Part shown: positions 61,501-64,000 of the stretch, one piece after another
Layout of the letters: each line of letters starts with the position of its first letter
How positions within the stretch are numbered: position 1 is the stretch's first letter
Source of the DNA: an uncultured Fibrobacter sp.
Lineage (GTDB): Bacteria; Fibrobacterota; Fibrobacteria; Fibrobacterales; Fibrobacteraceae
Length of the DNA stretch: 64,000 nucleotides
Reading direction: 5' to 3'
Assembly: GCF_900316465.1 (NCBI RefSeq)
Contig: NZ_ONDD01000012.1
Span: 17,541-81,540 of the forward strand
Translations under genes and position numbers: made by a program
The notes under the pieces: model-generated
The model's database searches: none
What the model was told of the DNA's origin: nothing
What the model saw: only the letters and a program-made list of their open reading frames with translations

Positions 61501-62166
61501 AAGAAGTCCGTGTGGATCTTCGGTGGTGACGGTTGGGCATACGACATCGGTTACGGTGGTCTCGACCACGTCATGGCAACCGGTGAAAACGTGAACATCT
61601 GCGTCCTCGATACCGAAGTGTACTCCAACACCGGTGGACAGGCTTCCAAGGCCACGAACCGTGGCGCAGTCGCCCTCTTCGCCGCCGCCGGTAAGCGCGC
61701 CGGCAAGAAGGACCTCGGCCTCATCGCCATGAGCTACAAGAACGTTTACGTGGGCCGTATCGCCCTCGGTGCAAACGACGCTCAGGCCCTGAAGGTTCTC
61801 CAGGAAGCGGAAGCACACAATGGTCCGTCGCTGATCATCTGCTACTGCCCCTGCATCAACCACGGTTTCGATCTCAACAGCCAGCTTCAGCACCAGAAGA
61901 TGGCTGTGGATTCCGGTTACTGGACTCTGCTCCGCTACAACCCGGCTCTCGCCGCCGAAGGAAAGGCTCCGCTTATCCTCGACTCCAAGAAGCCGACGAT
62001 TCCGGTCGCAGAATACATCTACACCGAAAACCGCTACAAGCAGCTCACCCGTAACAATCCGGAAGTTGCCAAGAAGCTCGCCGACGACCTCCAGAAGGAA
62101 GTTGATGCACGCTATGCATTCTACGACGCCATGTCCAAGGATACGGAAGGGTTGATCAGCCTGTAA
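58597..62166 (+). CDS. nifJ: Pyruvate:ferredoxin (flavodoxin) oxidoreductase
   Basis: 1189 aa, single-chain enzyme of the anaerobic route pyruvate + CoA to acetyl-CoA + CO2 with reduced ferredoxin. Domain I/II N-terminus has the TPP-contact YPITPSSPMAEHAD. Two [4Fe-4S] sites of the ferredoxin domain are CVQCGKCAMVCPHA (about 698-711) and CTGCGVCTQAC (about 755-765). The proximal cluster is CAGCGETAY, and TPP binding is GGDGWAYDIGYGG (about 975) with LDTEVYSNTGGQ. All cluster Cys are present. Start ATG 58597, 8 nt after GGAG; the in-frame TTG at 58585 is rejected. Heavy codon bias. Confidence 0.97.
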   Translation: MAKKMIACDGNEATASVAFAVSEVAAIYPITPSSPMAEHADNWSAAGKKNIWGQVPRVFEMQSEGGAAGTVHGALQAGALTTTFTASQGLLLMIPNMYKIAGELTPTVFHVTARALAMQGLSIFGDHSDVMACRQTGFAMLASSCVQECQDLALVAHASTLESRVPFMHFFDGFRTSHEVMKIEALEDGVIRNVIDEKYVKACRERCLTPDRPTMRGTAQNPDVYFQGRETVNPFYLKVPEIVQKYMDKVASYTGRQYHIVDYVGAADADRVIISMGSSTCTIGDTVKYLNSKGEKVGLVNIRLYRPFPMEAVVAALPKTVKKIAVLDRCKEPGSAGEPLFQDALTAISEAVMAGKMAMPKMIGGRYGLSSKEFTPAMVKAIYDELAKADPKARFTVGINDDVCHTSLTIDPNFKLESDFFQAMFFGLGSDGTVGANKNSIKIIGNETDNYAQGYFVYDSKKSGSMTTSHLRFGKSIIDAPYLIGENEADFVACHHTPHLESVNMLKYAKDGATFLVNTPHSADTVWDTFPRPVQEEIIKKHLKVYVIDAYAVAAKTGMGRRINTVMQTCFFSKLGNVLDAETAIKYIKKYAEKTYAKKGQEVVQKNWDAIDASLANLFEVKVPATVTSTKEFRAPIHGNAPKFVNEVTAEIIKGNGELLPVSKMPCDGVFPTATTKYEKRDLALNIPSWNPDACVQCGKCAMVCPHAAIRVKVVDESAVKNAPEGFKYTPAKGFKLEGSDKPVFAISVSSYDCTGCGVCTQACIGKDKADETKKAINMVPQEPIKVQEGKCWDFFVDLPEFDRTKVNKNLVKQAMLLEPLFEFSGSCAGCGETAYVRLVSQLFGDRMVVANATGCSSIYGGNLPTTPWAKNKEGRGPAWANSLFEDNAEFGLGMRLAITKHTKQALSLLEAVNVPAELKEKLTTQDQSDEAGIKAQRENVAALKAALAGATDEASVSLRDEFADYLVKKSVWIFGGDGWAYDIGYGGLDHVMATGENVNICVLDTEVYSNTGGQASKATNRGAVALFAAAGKRAGKKDLGLIAMSYKNVYVGRIALGANDAQALKVLQEAEAHNGPSLIICYCPCINHGFDLNSQLQHQKMAVDSGYWTLLRYNPALAAEGKAPLILDSKKPTIPVAEYIYTENRYKQLTRNNPEVAKKLADDLQKEVDARYAFYDAMSKDTEGLISL

Positions 62167-62177
62167 GCCGCAAGGAT

Positions 62178-62256
62178 GTCATCCCCGCGAAGGCGGGCGG
62201 ACAGCACTTAGCACTTTAGTGCTTAGTGCGCATGGCCACCAAGGTGGGGATCTCCC
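62178..62256. repeat. Composite intergenic repeat with nested hairpin insert
   Basis: GTCATCCCCGCGAAGGCGGG...GGGATCTCC is split by about 49 bp (62198-62246). The insert contains GCACTTAGCAC-TTTA-GTGCTTAGTGC (11-bp stem, one mismatch, 62206-62227) and CCACC/GGTGG. The matching hairpin in the dnaJ repeat has compensatory base changes. Confidence 0.72.
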
Positions 62257-62262
62257 TTTACA

Positions 62263-62298
62263 AAAAGGCTCCCGTTCGAAAGAACGGGGCCTTTTTTT
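62263..62298 (+). terminator. Terminator of nifJ
   Basis: AAGGCTCCCGTTC-GAAA-GAACGGGGCCTT followed by TTTTT. Confidence 0.87.
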
Positions 62299-62327
62299 AT
62301 ATTTTGTCCAAAAAAGAGGAGTAACAG

Positions 62328-63191
62328 ATGCGCTTTTTTATTTTCAGCTTGATGTTGGCGGCTGCAGCCCATGCCATTACTTGTACAGAAGGACAATTCT
62401 TATTTTCGAAAGACAAGGGCAGTTTTTACCTTAATGAAGACGATGTCATCATTGATAAATACTTTGTGGATTTCATCGATAGCGAGGACTCCAGTTCTTA
62501 TAAATATATACGTGAGCAAGGTCGAGTTGTAATTGAACGCGAAATGACAGACCGAGGTGCATTGACATCGGATACGATCGTTATTTATTTGATAAACGAC
62601 ATCAACTCCCCTGCTGCCGACAACAGCATCGCTTACAACAAAAGCCATCTCGGCGATACAACGTTTATAGATGCCATTCTCAGAGAACCGGGCGATGATG
62701 AAAATGAAGCGAGCGTTACAGAAGTTCATTTGAAATTTTTCAAGAATCGTCTCATAGGCGATTATCATGAACTCTCCCCCAAAGACAATCAATATCGTTC
62801 TGAAATTTACCTGAAAAATGACACCCTATTTAGTTACAACATCACTTCTTCAAATGACACTGTCGGTTATTCTTTCATTGTGAACGACAAAGACAACAAA
62901 CATGTGTGCCACGAATTCTACAAGATGAAGGAAGACGCAAGCTCCAGCAATATGGAAACCCGAGAACTCACCGACCGTTACTATAGGGTTAAAGAGAACG
63001 AAACGGGGTTTGTCTTCGAAAAGGTCAGGGAATATCGAATTGACCAGTATTTCTTGGTCTACACCGACGGTCACACAACATCTATTGTGAACCACCCGGT
63101 CACGCGAACGAAAATGCCTAGCCGCGGCTACTATTTCGACACCAAGGGTCGAAAGCTTTTCAAGGCAAACCCTTACAGAGTACAATTCTAG
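62328..63191 (+). CDS. Secreted hypothetical protein, relative of 49601-50392
   Basis: 287 aa, signal peptide ending AAHAIT. AT-rich, with many Asp, Asn and Tyr residues and repeated F-x-D or Y-x-x-D strands. The C-terminus GYYFDTKGRKLFKANPYRVQF has the Y-F-D-x-x-G-R motif. No catalytic residues recognised. AAGAGGAG lies 8 nt before the ATG, and the TATATT at about 62301 would give a short leader. It follows nifJ behind a terminator. Unknown function, surface location inferred. Confidence 0.65.
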   Translation: MRFFIFSLMLAAAAHAITCTEGQFLFSKDKGSFYLNEDDVIIDKYFVDFIDSEDSSSYKYIREQGRVVIEREMTDRGALTSDTIVIYLINDINSPAADNSIAYNKSHLGDTTFIDAILREPGDDENEASVTEVHLKFFKNRLIGDYHELSPKDNQYRSEIYLKNDTLFSYNITSSNDTVGYSFIVNDKDNKHVCHEFYKMKEDASSSNMETRELTDRYYRVKENETGFVFEKVREYRIDQYFLVYTDGHTTSIVNHPVTRTKMPSRGYYFDTKGRKLFKANPYRVQF

Positions 63192-63218
63192 CGCGATTTC
63201 GGCTGCCTACGTCACAGC

Positions 63219-63536
63219 CTAAGCTATATTCAGCAAACTGGTAAACCCAGTCAGTTCCAATACTTCGCGGACGCTTTGATGCAAATTGATAAGCGTCAGT
63301 TTACCCTTTTCGGCAATCATCTTCTTTTGAGATGTCAAGAGTACACGAAGTCCGGCAGACGAAATGAAATTCACCTTATCAAAGTCCGCAACAAGATTCT
63401 TGGATTTGGAACAGGCCGACGCCATTTCCGCTTCAAAAGCTTCCGCTGTCGACGATTCGATTACACCTTGTAAAGCAAGAGTCAAAGTTCCGTTATTTTC
63501 AGAAACTTCGACACCAAATTTTGGATGTCCAAACAT
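63219..63536 (-). CDS. STAS-domain anti-anti-sigma factor-like protein
   Basis: 105 aa. Single STAS fold: FGVEVSENNGTLTLALQGVIESSTAEAFEAEM, then the loop NFISSAGLRVLLTSQK, where the first or second Ser is the phosphorylation site of SpoIIAA/RsbV-type proteins. The start is ATG 63536 with AGAGGTG upstream, not GTG 63545. Its kinase and sigma partner are not in the window. It is isolated; the nearest signalling genes are the kinase pair at 50.6-55.7 kb. Confidence 0.88.
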   Translation of the reverse strand: MFGHPKFGVEVSENNGTLTLALQGVIESSTAEAFEAEMASACSKSKNLVADFDKVNFISSAGLRVLLTSQKKMIAEKGKLTLINLHQSVREVLELTGFTSLLNIA

Positions 63537-63671
63537 GACAAACACCTCTATAAAAACACCAGCACAATATTAAGTAATACATACAGCGATTTCAAGAGAT
63601 TGAATACCCGCGTGTGACGATGCGCACTTTCATTTTTTTCATTAAAAATCAAGTTTTTTCCCAAATATCCC

Positions 63672-63700
63672 TTGACAAGCGCGAATAACCTTTTTATATT
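63672..63700 (+). promoter_or_regulatory. Promoter of tRNA-Asp copy 2
   Basis: TTGACA (63672-63677), 17 bp, TATATT (63695-63700), then TTGGCTCG. Shared blocks with 45113-45140 extend beyond the hexamers. Confidence 0.83.
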
Positions 63701-63741
63701 TGGCTCGTTCGGTTAGGAAACTGACCAAACGAAAAACCACT

Positions 63742-63817
63742 GGGGTGGTAGCTCAATTTTGGTTAGAGCACCGGCCTGTCACGCCGGAGGTTGCGAGTTC
63801 AAGCCTCGTCTATCCCG
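63742..63817 (+). tRNA. tRNA-Asp (GUC), copy 2
   Basis: Identical over 76 nt to 45468-45543, anticodon GTC in CTGTCAC. CCA is not encoded. Own promoter about 40 nt upstream and own terminator. Confidence 0.95.
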
Positions 63818-63819
63818 CG

Positions 63820-63848
63820 AAAAAAGCCTCTCGAAAGAGAGGCTTTTT
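63820..63848 (+). terminator. Terminator of tRNA-Asp copy 2
   Basis: AAAAAAGCCTCTC-GAAA-GAGAGGCTTTTT directly after the tRNA. Confidence 0.88.
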
Positions 63849-63932
63849 CGTTTTCCAAGCAGATTTTTCGTCCGCTCCCCCCTCCTAAAGACAATGTAAA
63901 TATTCTATAATTCTTTTTGTCTAGGAGGATCT

Positions 63933-64000
63933 ATGCGCAAAATTTTACGCAAAAATACATCGCTATATTCTCGTTTGCAGGCAGCTCTCGTATGTACCGC
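63933..64000 (+). CDS. Partial CDS running off the window
   Basis: ATG 63933 has an excellent ribosome site, TAGGAGGATCT. The 22 codons seen read MRKILRKNTSLYSRLQAALV, a basic start followed by the beginning of a hydrophobic segment, as in a signal peptide. The product cannot be named. Confidence 0.55.
   Translation, partial: MRKILRKNTSLYSRLQAALVCT

Noticed and set aside
58558..61893. A 1111-codon open frame antisense to nifJ, and similar long antisense frames over dnaK, aas, proS and pgpH
   Set aside because: They mirror strongly codon-biased genes on the other strand, have no ribosome site, and read as His/Val/Arg-rich sequence without any family motif.

Overview
The window is almost certainly from a Fibrobacter (Fibrobacterota) genome. 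Two families that were defined on Fibrobacter succinogenes are present: the FISUMP paralogous domain (lipoprotein at 50-1615) and the TIGR02147 regulator family (37221-38054). There are also several secreted plant-cell-wall enzymes (two CE6-type acetyl esterases and two GH43 proteins), a pyruvate:ferredoxin oxidoreductase typical of an anaerobe, and many Fibrobacter-style secreted proteins with short conserved C-terminal tails. This is mostly ordinary chromosomal backbone; I see no prophage, insertion sequence or CRISPR array.

Layout. 1-2.6 kb: FISUMP lipoprotein, DNA alkyltransferase, and a compact promoter/55-codon ORF/terminator unit. 2.6-9.8 kb: TrpB2-type tryptophan synthase beta chain, tandem CE6 esterases, a secreted metallopeptidase-like protein with a beta-helix, and a membrane protein with a pilin-like domain. 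9.9-14 kb: a three-domain lysophospholipid flippase/acyltransferase/acyl-ACP synthetase fusion. 14.1-22.1 kb: chaperone genes grpE, dnaK and dnaJ, interrupted by a GH43-CBM6 enzyme, a tandem-repeat protein, and a PIN/RelB toxin-antitoxin pair. 22.2-31.2 kb: flavoprotein, tgt, hemC-hemA, a CotH lipoprotein, two secreted proteins, and ahbAB-ahbC. Together hemA, hemC, ahbAB and ahbC point to haem synthesis through the sirohaem route. 31.2-41.4 kb: LpoB-like lipoprotein, mnmG, a thioredoxin-like lipoprotein, a TIGR02147 regulator with its lipoprotein partner, proS and pepP. 41.4-49.5 kb: phoH-pgpH, tRNA-Val and tRNA-Asp, a metallopeptidase-lectin, a DUF4398/OmpA envelope pair and fba. 49.6-64 kb: secreted proteins, an HD-GYP regulator with a large hybrid histidine kinase, a second GH43 protein, a ThiE-like protein, nifJ, a STAS protein and a second tRNA-Asp.

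The most interesting signals are regulatory. (1) grpE and dnaK, 4.6 kb apart, each carry a near-perfect sigma-54 (-24/-12) promoter, and each has the same TGTTTC-N5-RAAACAA palindrome upstream. (2) At least eight genes have a TATATT/TAAATT -10 box exactly 6-7 nt before the ATG and mostly no Shine-Dalgarno sequence, which predicts leaderless mRNAs. (3) Intergenic repeats carry nested hairpin inserts whose stems differ by compensatory changes. (4) There are two candidate small transcripts, at 2320-2564 and 18540-18724. All functional calls were made by reading motifs; no database search was possible.
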